Position numbers and translations under genes: made by a program
Shown here: piece after piece, positions 50,607 to 59,839 of the stretch
Layout: each line of letters opens with the position of its first letter
Numbering within the stretch: the first letter of the stretch is position 1
Source of the DNA: JAXGXQ01 sp040772685
Lineage (GTDB): Bacteria; Bacillota; Clostridia; Saccharofermentanales; UBA5734
Length of the DNA stretch: 64,000 nucleotides
Direction of reading: 5' to 3'
Assembly (NCBI GenBank): GCA_040772685.1
Contig: JAXGXQ010000004.1
Location: forward strand, 1-64,000
The notes under the pieces: model-generated
The model's input: the letters and a program-made list of their open reading frames with translations, nothing else
The model's database searches: none
What the model was told of the DNA's origin: nothing

Positions 50607-51625
50607 TGATCAAAATAGAAAACAACTTGATGATCCCGGCTGGCTACTGCTCTAAGCTTGATATCCGTGAAACTGAAATCGCTATCAAGATGATTAAGGA
50701 TCGCGTTGAAGAGCAAATCGCTGATTCGTTAAATTTGACTCGTGTATCAGCGCCTTTGTTTGTCCGCCGTGGAACTGGTCTGAATGATGATCTGAATGGC
50801 ATTGAGCGCCCGGTGCGTTTTGATATCCGTGACATTGGCCTGGATGTTGAAGTAGTACATTCACTGGCCAAATGGAAACGTCTGGCTCTGGGCCGCTACG
50901 ATTTCAGTCCTGGAGAAGGCCTGTATACTGACATGAACGCCATCCGTCGGGACGAGGATCTTGATAACCTGCATTCTGTGTATGTTGACCAATGGGACTG
51001 GGAAAAAATCATCCAGCACTCGGAACGCAATCTGGAAACACTGGAATGTATTGTCCGTGAAATTTACGCTTGCCTGCGCCGGGTTGAAAACTATCTGATC
51101 CGCTTTTATCCAACATTGGAACGCAAACTGCCGGACGATATAACTTTTATCAGCGCGCAGGAACTGCTCGACTTGTATCCTGATTTAACTGCAAAAGCCC
51201 GTGAGGACGCGATCTGCAAGCGTCACAAGGCAGTATTTATCTACCAGATCGGCGACAAGCTCTCCGACGGCAAACCGCATGACGGCCGTGCCCCTGACTA
51301 TGATGACTGGCAGCTCAACGGCGATATTTTATTCTACTATCCCACCTTGGAAAGAGCTGTTGAGATTTCTTCCATGGGTATTCGCGTTGATGAAAACTCT
51401 ATGCGGCAGCAACTGGAAAAAGCCGGTGTTCCTGAAAGGGCCAACTTCGATTTCCATCGCCGGATTTTGAGTAACAGCCTGCCTTACACAGTTGGCGGCG
51501 GCATCGGTCAGTCCCGTCTTTGCATGTTTTACCTTGATAAAGCACACATTGGTGAGGTTCAGGCTTCTGATTGGCCTGACAGCATGCAGGAAGCCTGCGC
51601 CCGTAACGGCATGTACCTGCTGTAA
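50606..51625 (+). CDS. asnA: Aspartate-ammonia ligase
   Basis: A 339-residue enzyme that makes asparagine from aspartate and ammonia with ATP. The fold is related to class II aminoacyl-tRNA synthetases. Family segments: VSAPLFVRRGTGLNDDLNGI, VVHSLAKWKRLALGRYDF, GLYTDMNAIRRDED, SVYVDQWDWEKII, and the end TVGGGIGQSRLCMFYLDKAHIGEV split here over about residues 296-318. Length is typical for AsnA. It is coupled to the CPBP gene by a one-base overlap. Confidence 0.96.
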   Translation: MIKIENNLMIPAGYCSKLDIRETEIAIKMIKDRVEEQIADSLNLTRVSAPLFVRRGTGLNDDLNGIERPVRFDIRDIGLDVEVVHSLAKWKRLALGRYDFSPGEGLYTDMNAIRRDEDLDNLHSVYVDQWDWEKIIQHSERNLETLECIVREIYACLRRVENYLIRFYPTLERKLPDDITFISAQELLDLYPDLTAKAREDAICKRHKAVFIYQIGDKLSDGKPHDGRAPDYDDWQLNGDILFYYPTLERAVEISSMGIRVDENSMRQQLEKAGVPERANFDFHRRILSNSLPYTVGGGIGQSRLCMFYLDKAHIGEVQASDWPDSMQEACARNGMYLL

Positions 51626-51648
51626 CGGCCGGTTTCAGGATCGCGGCA

Positions 51649-54600
51649 ATGGCCAGGAGCTCACGGGAATATACCAGAATCCGCAAACGCATTTTTGTGG
51701 TTGCCGGCATTACTCTTTCTGTAGTTGCGCTGGTAGCTTTTTTGCTCTCCTGGCTGCTTTCTACCCTCGTTGGACCCGCCAACATGTATCGTTACCGTAT
51801 CAGCGAAGCGCTGGGCCGGCCGCCGGTCCTTGGCAGCGGTTTAAGTGTGGCTGAGCTTCCTTCGGCCAATTTTCTGCGCGACGCCTCGTTTGAACCTTTT
51901 CTATTCCAGCATGAAGTGGACTTGCTCGGCGGTTCCGCTAATATCCTCTATGCTGAAGCCAGAGAGGCAAGTGCCGGCCAGTTTGGCGACGGTTTTTTTA
52001 ATGGCGCGGCAATACGTGTAGTCGCCGCGGACTCTGATGGCCTGAATGTGCGCCACAAAGGCACAATTGCAAACTTCGGTATGAACCGGGTTGGTACCTT
52101 CCAGCTATTAAGCATACCTGCAGATGTGCAGCCCGGGTCTGAAGTGCTTTCCTTTGCCCGCAATGGTATTCAATCTTTAGCTGTGGGTCGCGGTGGCATG
52201 GTTTTACGCGATGTGACCGGGCAGACTATGACAGCGGTTGATTCCGGAATTACAGCTGATCTCACCGGAATCTGCGCCTTCGATACCGGATTTCTGATTG
52301 TCAGCGAAGCCGGAGACGCAGCCTTTTCAGCTGATGGTCTAAGCTGGGAACCGTGGTTTGTGATGAATCCGGCTGCCCTCAACGCTGTAGCGGCTAATGC
52401 AGAAGGCTCAGCTGTCGCAGTTGGTCCCGGAGGCGTCATCCTGTACGGCCGGAATGGTGTTTTTTCGCAAGTGCAATCCGGAACAGACCGGGATCTGAAC
52501 GGCATTGCTTATGGTGATGGCTATTTCATTGCGGCCGGTGACGGTGTTTTACTGAAGTCAACCAACGGCTTTCAATGGGAAAATACCTCCGGCGGCACAA
52601 TGAGGTCTGAAGCAAAAGTTAACTGGAAGTCTGTCAGCTATCAAGAAGAAATGTTTATTGCAGCAGGCAGCCAGGGGAGCATGGCTTTCGGCAAACCAAA
52701 TGCCTTAGCCTATCGGACAGTTGATGCTGCAACAACTTTTACCGATGCAGTTGCGCTCTCTGGTCGTGAGTTTATCTTGCTTGATCAAGCCGGGGGTTTT
52801 ACTGTCTCAAATGATGGCGGCCTTAGCTGGCGAAAAAGCGGCATTAACACAGGCATGACCAGCAATTTAATTGAACGGATCAGTAACGACAGAATTCTGA
52901 GTGCTGACGCTGCCGGTCATTTGGGACAAGCGAATATTGTTGCTGAAATTGAACTCAGCAGCCCACTCGGCGGTGCGCCGTTGCAGCAGGGCGATATGTG
53001 CTTTCTCGAACTATACAGCAACACCCTGCCAACAAACTATATAGGTCCTGGTGCAAAAGCAGCGGCAGAAAATATGCCCTGGCAGGTTGAAGGCGGCGAA
53101 GCGGTACGAGTAACACAGGAAACTACATCTGCGGGCGGCAAGGCAGCACTGCGGCTGCAAGCCGGCGGAAGCGGCAATAGTGCGGAGACCGTCGATTGCT
53201 ATATCAGTCAGACCTTGAACAACCAGAGGCTGCTTTCCCAGTCGCGAACCCAGGTTTATCGTCTGGAAATGTACATGCGGCAGGAACAGATCGCAACACG
53301 CAGCGCTGCCGCCTGGCTCAGCGGACCTTTTACTACTATAAGCACACGCTTTGAGAATGTTGGCAGTAATTACAAAAAATATAGTTTTACCTTTGTGCTG
53401 CCGGCTGAGACAATTCGTGAAAACACGGAGATAAAGCTGAATATTGGTTTTAACGGCTCAGGCGTTTTATGGCTGGACCGGATTTACCTGGGACCAGCCA
53501 TTGATCAGTATCATGGCCTGGATCGCAGCTTCGCGGAGTTTGTCGAAGCTGCCGCGCCGCGATTCCTTCGGCTGGCTTATACTGGTTTGGGCAGCAAACA
53601 GGTAGCAGCAGATGCTTTTGCGCTACAAGCCGCTAACTCAAACCCAACCATCGATGCCCAGGGGTTTAACGACAGCGGTGTGCGCTCGCTGGAAACAGGA
53701 TTACAGCTTTGCCTGACTGCGAACGCAGATCCCTGCCTGGCGCTCGGTTCATATCTTGATCAAACAAGCATGCAAAATTTACTGGAATACCTTGCCGGTC
53801 CGGTTTCTGAACCTTATGGCCAGTTACGGCTGGCAAACGAGCGTATTGCGCCCTATACAGATGCATTCAGCCGGGTAATCCTGGAATTCAGCGATGAAGA
53901 TAATTTATTCACCACAGATCAGCAGCGTGCCTCCTATGTCAACCTGATGATCAGAACCATTGAGCAGTCGGCATATTACCGTGATCTCAAAAGCAGATTG
54001 ATTTATGTTGACGGGATGGATTATGAAAACGGTGTGCTTTTATCGCGTGCCGATTATCACGCCAGTGATTTTGAACTCGAAGCAGGAACAACTACTGATT
54101 CCGCGCAGTTAAAACAATTGTTGTCCGCTGCCTTTAACGATTATTTCGACCGTATTCCCCGTACGCCTGAACGTACTGATGAAAGCTATCCTGAGGTTAT
54201 GCGCCGGGCAAGCCTAAGTAATGGCAGCGAAGCGGGCGGGTATCGCCTTGCTGATTTATGCGAGGTATTACTGCAGGATCTTGGCCGCTACACTACACTT
54301 TCTTTTTTAGATTATCCGTCTATGGTCAAGGATGCACAGCGACAGCTTTATTCCTCTGCGGCTGGTATTGTCTCACGTACAGCACAAGGGGCGCCGTTGA
54401 ATATCAGCTATATCGCCGAGCAGATAAACGAAGCTAAAAGCGAAGACACAACGACAGATGAACCTGCCGGCACATCAGAGTCTGCAGCTGGCGGCAATGC
54501 GCCCGCGGAAATCAGTATCTATGCTTTTAGAGATAATGACCGCGTATCTGTTGCTATAATTAATGCCAGCAGCGAGCCTGTGATTCTTGAACTGACAACA

Positions 54601-54738
54601 GACCTTGCCTTGCTGCCGGCGGTAATCGAAAAATATGACGAAACAGGCCGGCTGTTATCTTCTCAGCCTTACAGGCGGCTCAATAGCAGGATAAATCTCT
54701 TGCCCGGTTCTGTCGCTTTAATCAACAGTTCTGATTGA
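51649..54738 (+). CDS. Membrane-anchored beta-propeller / CBM-like / glycosidase-like protein
   Basis: A 1029-residue protein with a basic N-terminus and a signal anchor (VVAGITLSVVALVAFLLSWL, about residues 22-41), so most of it is outside. Residues about 150-440 contain repeated GxxxxAVGxGGxxLxS-like blades (SLAVGRGGMVLRDV, AVAVGPGGVILYGR, FIAAGDGVLLKSTNGFQW), the pattern of YCF48/BNR-type propellers. Residues about 455-620 look like a CBM4/9-type jelly roll ending VLWLDRIYLGP. Then APRFLRLAYTGLGS and EPYGQLRLANERIAPY recall GH51-type arabinofuranosidase barrels, but the acid/base motif GNEN is replaced by EFSDEDN. A short Ser/Thr-rich linker and a beta domain end it. Catalysis is doubtful; polysaccharide binding at the cell surface is inferred. 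Confidence 0.65.
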   Translation: MARSSREYTRIRKRIFVVAGITLSVVALVAFLLSWLLSTLVGPANMYRYRISEALGRPPVLGSGLSVAELPSANFLRDASFEPFLFQHEVDLLGGSANILYAEAREASAGQFGDGFFNGAAIRVVAADSDGLNVRHKGTIANFGMNRVGTFQLLSIPADVQPGSEVLSFARNGIQSLAVGRGGMVLRDVTGQTMTAVDSGITADLTGICAFDTGFLIVSEAGDAAFSADGLSWEPWFVMNPAALNAVAANAEGSAVAVGPGGVILYGRNGVFSQVQSGTDRDLNGIAYGDGYFIAAGDGVLLKSTNGFQWENTSGGTMRSEAKVNWKSVSYQEEMFIAAGSQGSMAFGKPNALAYRTVDAATTFTDAVALSGREFILLDQAGGFTVSNDGGLSWRKSGINTGMTSNLIERISNDRILSADAAGHLGQANIVAEIELSSPLGGAPLQQGDMCFLELYSNTLPTNYIGPGAKAAAENMPWQVEGGEAVRVTQETTSAGGKAALRLQAGGSGNSAETVDCYISQTLNNQRLLSQSRTQVYRLEMYMRQEQIATRSAAAWLSGPFTTISTRFENVGSNYKKYSFTFVLPAETIRENTEIKLNIGFNGSGVLWLDRIYLGPAIDQYHGLDRSFAEFVEAAAPRFLRLAYTGLGSKQVAADAFALQAANSNPTIDAQGFNDSGVRSLETGLQLCLTANADPCLALGSYLDQTSMQNLLEYLAGPVSEPYGQLRLANERIAPYTDAFSRVILEFSDEDNLFTTDQQRASYVNLMIRTIEQSAYYRDLKSRLIYVDGMDYENGVLLSRADYHASDFELEAGTTTDSAQLKQLLSAAFNDYFDRIPRTPERTDESYPEVMRRASLSNGSEAGGYRLADLCEVLLQDLGRYTTLSFLDYPSMVKDAQRQLYSSAAGIVSRTAQGAPLNISYIAEQINEAKSEDTTTDEPAGTSESAAGGNAPAEISIYAFRDNDRVSVAIINASSEPVILELTTDLALLPAVIEKYDETGRLLSSQPYRRLNSRINLLPGSVALINSSD

Positions 54739-54763
54739 CAGGTGAGTATGTCCCCGCTATAAT
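54735..54763 (+). promoter_or_regulatory. Promoter of tRNA-Val (GAC)
   Basis: TTGACA, 17 bases, then TATAAT: a perfect consensus. The -35 overlaps the stop codon of the upstream gene. Confidence 0.9.
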
Positions 54764-54775
54764 AATAAAGCACTT

Positions 54776-54852
54776 GGGTGGTTAGCTCAGTTGGTTAGAG
54801 TACATGCTTGACATGCATGGGGTCGATGGTTCGAGTCCATTACTACCCACCA
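54776..54852 (+). tRNA. tRNA-Val (anticodon GAC)
   Basis: Acceptor GGGTGGT / ACTACCC, D-arm AGCTCAGTTGGTTAGAGT, anticodon stem CATGC / GCATG with GAC in the loop, T-loop GGTTCGAGTCC and encoded CCA. A single tRNA unit with its own promoter and terminator. Confidence 0.96.
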
Positions 54853-54856
54853 GGAT

Positions 54857-54891
54857 AAAAGCTCCGGGCCGTGAGGTTTGGGGCTTTTTTG
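54857..54891 (+). terminator. Terminator of tRNA-Val (GAC)
   Basis: AAAAGCTCC pairs with GGGGCTTTT around a 14-base loop, followed by more T. Confidence 0.82.
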
Positions 54892-55053
54892 CTGCTTGTA
54901 ATAAGCTGTTCGTCATAATATGTTTATACTTGTTGTCTGGTATCCTTCCGAACGGGGCGCTATAATTAGGCTGTAACAGAGCTTAATGATTCAAATGTCG
55001 CGCCGCACCATGATTTTAATCGTTCGACAGCCGTCAGGGCAGGAGGAAAATCA

Positions 55054-55695
55054 ATGGACAAACGTGTTCGAGAAATCAAAGCAAAAAAATTTCCCAAAAT
55101 CAGCATCAAAGTAACCCCTGGTCATTTTGCGACCAGGCATTCACACATCAATTACTATGTGGACATTACAGAAGCGAAATCGTATCAAAGAATGGCCAAA
55201 CGTGTTGGTGAAGCACTGGCCAGCCAATTCTCCAACCTCACACCGGTTGATACGATCATTTGCCTTGATGGATCTGAAGTGGTTGCAGCTTTCATGGCCG
55301 CCGCATTAACCACTAATCAGGACAGAAGTATTAATGCAGACGCAGACATCGCGGTCGTGACTCCTGAGCGTAATCATTCAGGCCAGATGATTTTCCGTGA
55401 CAATACCCAATCCATGATCTGGAATAAAAACGTCTTGTTACTGGTTGCCTCAGCAACAACCGGCAAGACTTTAAATCAGGCAATTGACAGCGTGCAGTAT
55501 TACAGCGGCAAGGTCAGTGGCATTGGCTCTGTTTTCAGCGCCATTGACCAGGTAAGGGAATTTTCTATTAAGTCGGTCTTCTCTTGCGAGGATGTGCCCG
55601 ATTACCAAACCTACTCGTTGGCTGACTGCCCTGAATGCAAAGCCGGACGTAAAATTGACGCTATCATAAATGAGTTTGGCTATTCCCGCATTTAG
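55054..55695 (+). CDS. Phosphoribosyltransferase-like protein (orotate PRTase-like)
   Basis: A 213-residue protein; ATG after CAGGAGG. The type I PRTase core is seen in VDTIICLDGSEVVAAFMAAAL and NVLLLVASATTGKTLNQAID, the place of the PRPP loop, followed by VSGIGSVFSAIDQV. The usual two acidic residues of the PRPP motif (VDDxxTTG) are replaced by VASATTG. A four-residue CPECKAG near the end has two Cys. Similar proteins in Clostridia are annotated as orotate phosphoribosyltransferase without proof. The changed loop makes a regulatory or altered function possible. The 3' end overlaps the convergent CHAD gene by four bases. The 200 bases before the gene hold the tRNA terminator and no other element I recognise. 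Confidence 0.78.
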   Translation: MDKRVREIKAKKFPKISIKVTPGHFATRHSHINYYVDITEAKSYQRMAKRVGEALASQFSNLTPVDTIICLDGSEVVAAFMAAALTTNQDRSINADADIAVVTPERNHSGQMIFRDNTQSMIWNKNVLLLVASATTGKTLNQAIDSVQYYSGKVSGIGSVFSAIDQVREFSIKSVFSCEDVPDYQTYSLADCPECKAGRKIDAIINEFGYSRI

Positions 55696-56714
55696 CGATT
55701 TCCGTACGAAACCTGGTCGGCACACCAGCTGACCAGTGGCTGCAGCTGCTCATGGAACCAGTTGAAATCCAGCTGCCGCCAGGATTTAAGAAAAGCATCA
55801 ACCGCCTCTGCCTGCGATTCTCTGAGTTGCGGCCAAACAGCCGGTACTGAAGTATCCGCGGGGTTTCGGCTCCAGTAGCCGAACATTGCAGTTGCAAATA
55901 CGCGGCGGTCATTAAGGTACCCCAGTTTGTCCTGCATCTCCTTGCAGGAGCTGGTCAAGTCATCACCGATATCGCCCCAGTAATTGCTCAGCATCATCAG
56001 TGTATGCCTAAGCTGCTTGAACTGCAGACGGAGCCGATGCATTACATCAGCTGATGGCCAGTAAGGTTCGGTCCAAAAACGCGTAATACCGGAGGCAGCT
56101 GGATTAGCAGCTGCCTCTTTAGTATTCTGGCGAATCATAGGTAAAAATGGCTTATAAGCGGTAATTGCTGCTGCTTGAGCATAAAGAACCGCCGGAATAA
56201 TTGCGTCCAGCCGATGCAGTAAAACAACACCTTTTTTGCTTAGGGGCTTACTGCTGAGTTTCAATTCATCGTCTGGGTCAACATCCCGCTGACAAATCTC
56301 GGCGATTTGCCTGCTGATTGTCTGGTCGCTTGCTTCCGCTGCATGTTTATCCATTAGCTCTTGCAGTTTTGCTTCCAGTTCCTGGCGCAAACCCGCTACC
56401 AGCTCTTCCTGGCTAAGCAAGATATGAATATCCCGTGCTTCCCCCAATGCCTTTTGCAATTCACGGATATCTCTGGTCAATCGTTTGGTTGGCTTAAGGG
56501 GCAAGTATGCCGCGAAGCTGTTTAGAACCGAGCGCATTTGCTGGCAGGTAACCCTGAAGTCATGAACTGCCTCGGCTGCGATTGCTTCATCATCGTGATC
56601 CAGGTATTTGGCAATATCCGAGAGCTTTTGCAACTGTGCCAGTAAATACAACTGAATTGCTCTGCCTACAGGAGCCGATGCCCGGCCAACCGGAGAATCC
56701 TCTGGATTGTTCAT
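55692..56714 (-). CDS. CHAD domain protein
   Basis: A 340-residue helical protein. The CHAD (conserved histidine alpha-helical) pattern is evident: EAVHDFRVTCQQMRSVLNSF (about residues 49-68), RELQKALGEARDIHILLSQ, and MHRLRLQFKQLRHTLMMLSNYWG in the second half, followed by LGYLNDRRVFATAMFGYW. The conserved His, Arg and Lys residues bind polyphosphate in characterised members. There is no CYTH phosphatase domain. It is 42 bases downstream of the aldolase gene on the same strand; ribosome binding site AAAGGAG. Confidence 0.9.
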   Translation of the reverse strand: MNNPEDSPVGRASAPVGRAIQLYLLAQLQKLSDIAKYLDHDDEAIAAEAVHDFRVTCQQMRSVLNSFAAYLPLKPTKRLTRDIRELQKALGEARDIHILLSQEELVAGLRQELEAKLQELMDKHAAEASDQTISRQIAEICQRDVDPDDELKLSSKPLSKKGVVLLHRLDAIIPAVLYAQAAAITAYKPFLPMIRQNTKEAAANPAASGITRFWTEPYWPSADVMHRLRLQFKQLRHTLMMLSNYWGDIGDDLTSSCKEMQDKLGYLNDRRVFATAMFGYWSRNPADTSVPAVWPQLRESQAEAVDAFLKSWRQLDFNWFHEQLQPLVSWCADQVSYGNR

Positions 56715-56756
56715 AGCACCCGCTCCTTTCTATGGAGTACAGCAAATACCTGTTAC

Positions 56757-57722
56757 TTAAATTTGATTCAAATGCAGGGCAAAACCGGCAATTTCTTCAG
56801 TGAAATAGATAACATGTGGCTGGCCTGCAGCATCGATTACCAGAGAATCTCCGTCAAAAGCAAAACCCTGGCGCTCAAAATAGGTGCGGGCTCTTTTTAT
56901 CGAACGGGTACCAATGCCGATATGCCCTTTCAAACCGCGGCCGCTGTATTTCATCACTTCAACTGCGCCATCCAGCATGAAGAATGATTTGGTTTCGCGC
57001 GGCTCGATGCCGAAAATTGCCGCGAACTTGCGGGCGGTAACAGCGGAATCTGTATCTTGATCAAGATTAACACCAATATGCAGCAGATGCAGACCAAGCG
57101 ATAACTTGACAGCATTTGCGGTTAGCCGAGTTATTTCGCCAAAGCGTTCTTCTTTGATCAGGTTATCAGGTACCATCCAGCTGCCGCCACAAGCGAGAAT
57201 TTTATCAAAACTCAGATAATCAAGCAGGTTTTTTTCATTTATGCCGCCGGTAGGAATGAATTTAACTTCAGTGTAAGGAGCAGCGATTGATTTGATTGCC
57301 TTCAGTCCGCCGGATGCCTCGGCTGGGAAGAATTTCACTACTTTTAATCCGTAAGCGAGTGCTCTTTCAATATCAGAAGGGCTGCTGCAGCCGGGCAATA
57401 CAGGAATATCGTGCTCAACGCAATAGGCGACCACGGCATCGTTGAAACCGGGGCAGACTATGAAACCGGCTCCGGCATTCAGCGCGCGTTTAACCTGATC
57501 TACGGTCAACACAGTGCCGGCTCCCAGCAACATTTCCGGGTATTGGCCATAAACGCGACGGATCGATTCTTCGGCTGCAGCTGTGCGGAAAGTAATTTCA
57601 GCAACGGGCAGACCGCCTTCAATCAGAGCTTGGGCCAGCGGTAATGCCTGATCCGGTGAATCCAGCTTGATTACAGGCACTATGCCATACTGACTGGCTT
57701 TCTCAAAATAATTTTCTTTCAT
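56757..57722 (-). CDS. KDPG/KHG aldolase fused to a VOC (glyoxalase-like) domain
   Basis: A 321-residue fusion. Residues 1-205 are a class I KDPG aldolase (Eda): IVPVIKLDSPDQALPLAQAL, GGLPVAEITFRT (catalytic Glu), GAGTVLTVDQVKRALNAGA, and the Schiff-base lysine in LKVVKFFPAEASGG; IPTGGI binds phosphate. Residues about 210-321 form a VOC domain (LHLLHIGVNLDQDTDSAVTA, then LKGHIGIGTRSIKRARTYFE and PHVIYFTEEIAGFALHLNQI). Stand-alone Eda is about 210 residues. The fused VOC domain may bind a sugar acid or isomerise it; that is an inference. Start ATG with CGGAGGTTAA. No kdgK or edd gene is near. Confidence 0.9.
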   Translation of the reverse strand: MKENYFEKASQYGIVPVIKLDSPDQALPLAQALIEGGLPVAEITFRTAAAEESIRRVYGQYPEMLLGAGTVLTVDQVKRALNAGAGFIVCPGFNDAVVAYCVEHDIPVLPGCSSPSDIERALAYGLKVVKFFPAEASGGLKAIKSIAAPYTEVKFIPTGGINEKNLLDYLSFDKILACGGSWMVPDNLIKEERFGEITRLTANAVKLSLGLHLLHIGVNLDQDTDSAVTARKFAAIFGIEPRETKSFFMLDGAVEVMKYSGRGLKGHIGIGTRSIKRARTYFERQGFAFDGDSLVIDAAGQPHVIYFTEEIAGFALHLNQI

Positions 57723-57825
57723 TGCCTTAACCTCCGAATATTCTTTGACTCTATGTAAATGATTTACTACAACTTTAATTTAATTTCTTAATATTGTCAG
57801 CCAAAGCAGGAAAATGCACAAGCTG

Positions 57826-58953
57826 CTAATCTCCAATCGGCCCGGCAATTTTGTCTTTCAGAACCGCACGCATTCCCTCGGTAGCCTTGACAGTGCCATC
57901 CGGCAGGATCCATAAAGCTTCAGCGCCCGGATACTGTGCCAGCATTTTTACCCCCTGATCCAGCGGCAGCAGAAAGAGAGTTGATGAAAGAAAATCTGCT
58001 AAGCCGCTATCTTTAAGCATGACAGAAACGGCACGAAAGTAGTTGCCCGGCATCAGTGTGACAGGGTCGATCAGGTGATGATAAAGCTCTCCGTCAACCA
58101 TATAATATCTCTGATAGTCGCCGCTTGTCACAATCGAAGTGTCATTTACCATTACGGTGTCGAGCACTTCACTTGTCTGTGGCACTAATGCGTTGCTGTC
58201 AGGATCCTGAAGGCCAATATTCCAGGTGGGTCGTTCCGAATCTAAAGGTTTACCGATCATCCGTACATTACTGCCGCCCGCGCTGATCAGTGCGGATGTC
58301 AGTCCTGCCGCTTCGAGCTCACGTGCAACCAGTTCGGTTGCATAACCTTTTGCCACCGAACCGACATCGAGGCTCATTCCTGCCCGTGCCAACCGCACAG
58401 TCTGCTGATCTGTATCAATTTCAATGTCTTCGAGTCCGCGCAAAGTCGCTGCCTGCTGCAATACATTCAATGGCGGAACTTCAGCTTGCGTCGGGTCAGC
58501 TAAAGCGCGGGTGCGATAATCGTGCCAGATCTCAAGTAAGGGTCCAAGTGTCACATCAACTACTCTGCCGGTTGCAAGGGAATAGTCCCGGAAGATAATC
58601 AACAAATCGATGATCTCCTGTTCAACCTTGACAGGCTCACCACCTGCTTGTTCATTGATTGTCCGAATGTTGTTTATGCCCTCATAACTGTTGTAACGGT
58701 CATATAATTGATGCAATTCACGAAAACGCTCTTCTGCCTGGCGCTCAAACTGGTTGAATGTTTTTTCATCGTCAGTATATGCTATCAATTGAATCAGAGT
58801 GTCGAAGCTGCCAGTCCATTCAGCTCTAAAGCGCTGCGGCCCTTTGGGAGCACAGCCTGATACCGTAAGAAGCAGCAGGGATACAATTAAGCCAAGTGCG
58901 GCAATTGTATGGAATATTCTTTTGTTTTGCTTACGCTCGGGTAAGGTATGCAT
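57826..58953 (-). CDS. apbE: FAD:protein FMN transferase (ApbE), lipoprotein
   Basis: A 375-residue ApbE protein that attaches FMN to threonines of exported proteins. The N-terminus has a lipoprotein signal: a basic start, ALGLIVSLLLLTVSGC with the lipobox Cys at about residue 34. Family motifs: FDTLIQLIAY, TLGPLLEIWHDYRTRA, MSLDVGSVAKGYATELVARE (about 193-212), ALISAGGSNVRMIG and a C-terminal TSGDYQRYYMVDGELYHHLIDPVTLMPG region with the conserved His-Asp-Pro (about 280-307). The adjacent minus-strand gene encodes an FMN-binding-type lipoprotein, a likely partner. Confidence 0.94.
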   Translation of the reverse strand: MHTLPERKQNKRIFHTIAALGLIVSLLLLTVSGCAPKGPQRFRAEWTGSFDTLIQLIAYTDDEKTFNQFERQAEERFRELHQLYDRYNSYEGINNIRTINEQAGGEPVKVEQEIIDLLIIFRDYSLATGRVVDVTLGPLLEIWHDYRTRALADPTQAEVPPLNVLQQAATLRGLEDIEIDTDQQTVRLARAGMSLDVGSVAKGYATELVARELEAAGLTSALISAGGSNVRMIGKPLDSERPTWNIGLQDPDSNALVPQTSEVLDTVMVNDTSIVTSGDYQRYYMVDGELYHHLIDPVTLMPGNYFRAVSVMLKDSGLADFLSSTLFLLPLDQGVKMLAQYPGAEALWILPDGTVKATEGMRAVLKDKIAGPIGD

Positions 58954-59094
58954 GCAGTTTTCCTCGCTTGCAGCAACAGAAATCTGTTGCCGCTGTTCTA
59001 GTCTTGTTCAAGTATGGCATGAAAAAGCACAACCGAAAAGAGTAAGCGCGCACCAGTAATTCAGGTGGCAATTGACAGGTTGGCTCAGTTTGGC

Positions 59095-59128
59095 AAAAAA
59101 AGGCTTTCCGGTGAATGCCGGAAAGCCT
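59095..59128 (-). terminator. Terminator after the FMN-binding-type lipoprotein gene
   Basis: A perfect 11-bp stem AGGCTTTCCGG / CCGGAAAGCCT with a six-base loop, followed on the minus strand by seven T. It separates this gene from apbE. Confidence 0.92.
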
Positions 59129-59232
59129 GATTGTCGGAAATTATTCCTTGTGTCTGTTATTTTACAGTGGCTTTTGGTTGAATATTACAGACATTTTTGG
59201 TTTTTATCGATTGGGTGTTGCCTGGTAATGGT

Positions 59233-59775
59233 TTATTCGGCGCTGTCGATGGCTCTTGAGACGGCTTCCAGGTAATCAGTTACGGTGATCGAGACGCTGG
59301 CGGCGACATCTCCTGCGGCTTTGCCTTCAGCGGTCTTCATGCCGGCCAGATCAGCCTTGGTTTTGCCAATCAGGGCTTTTTCGAGGGCATCAGCCTGTTC
59401 CCACCACTCTTTGCCGAGCTTAGACTGTTTTTTCATGCCATAAGCATCGCCGATTTCGCGCTTGGTTTCCATCATTTTTTTGAGATCTGTGGTGATTTTG
59501 CCGGCAGTATCGACACCAACATTGGACTGAATGCTGTCGATCCAGACATTGGTGATTCTGCCGTCATCGTCGATGGTAACAGCTGCGAGCGAAGTGTAAA
59601 CCTGAACGTTACCCGCTTTTTCGGCTGTTGCGTCAGTTGATTTGGCGATGTTGGTTACGGCACCGAAGCCGAGCTTTGAACCGGTGGCCGCTGCCACTTT
59701 GTTGCCGCCACAGGCAGTGAGTGTCATTACGATAAGCAGAGCTATGGAAACGATTGTGATCAATTTACGGGACAT
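59233..59775 (-). CDS. FMN-binding-type extracellular lipoprotein (PplA/cAD1-like)
   Basis: A 180-residue lipoprotein from the ATG at 59775 (AGGAGG upstream on the minus strand). Signal: LITIVSIALLIVMTLTACGG with the lipobox Cys at about residue 22. The mature part has VYTSLAAVTIDDDGRITNVW and KREIGDAYGMKKQSKLGKEW, then WEQADALEKALIGKT, and ends with VAASVSITVTDYLEAVSRAI. This pattern matches the pheromone-precursor/PplA-like lipoproteins, which carry FMN joined by ApbE and act in extracellular electron transfer in Listeria. A clear SGAT-type flavinylation motif is not visible; the Thr in ITVTDY is a candidate. The nearby apbE supports the idea. Confidence 0.75.
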   Translation of the reverse strand: MSRKLITIVSIALLIVMTLTACGGNKVAAATGSKLGFGAVTNIAKSTDATAEKAGNVQVYTSLAAVTIDDDGRITNVWIDSIQSNVGVDTAGKITTDLKKMMETKREIGDAYGMKKQSKLGKEWWEQADALEKALIGKTKADLAGMKTAEGKAAGDVAASVSITVTDYLEAVSRAIDSAE

Positions 59776-59839
59776 TTTTATCCTCCTAATGTTTGTTGAA
59801 ATCAGAGTTTGTGTAACTTCTGGGTCGAAACGCAAACCT

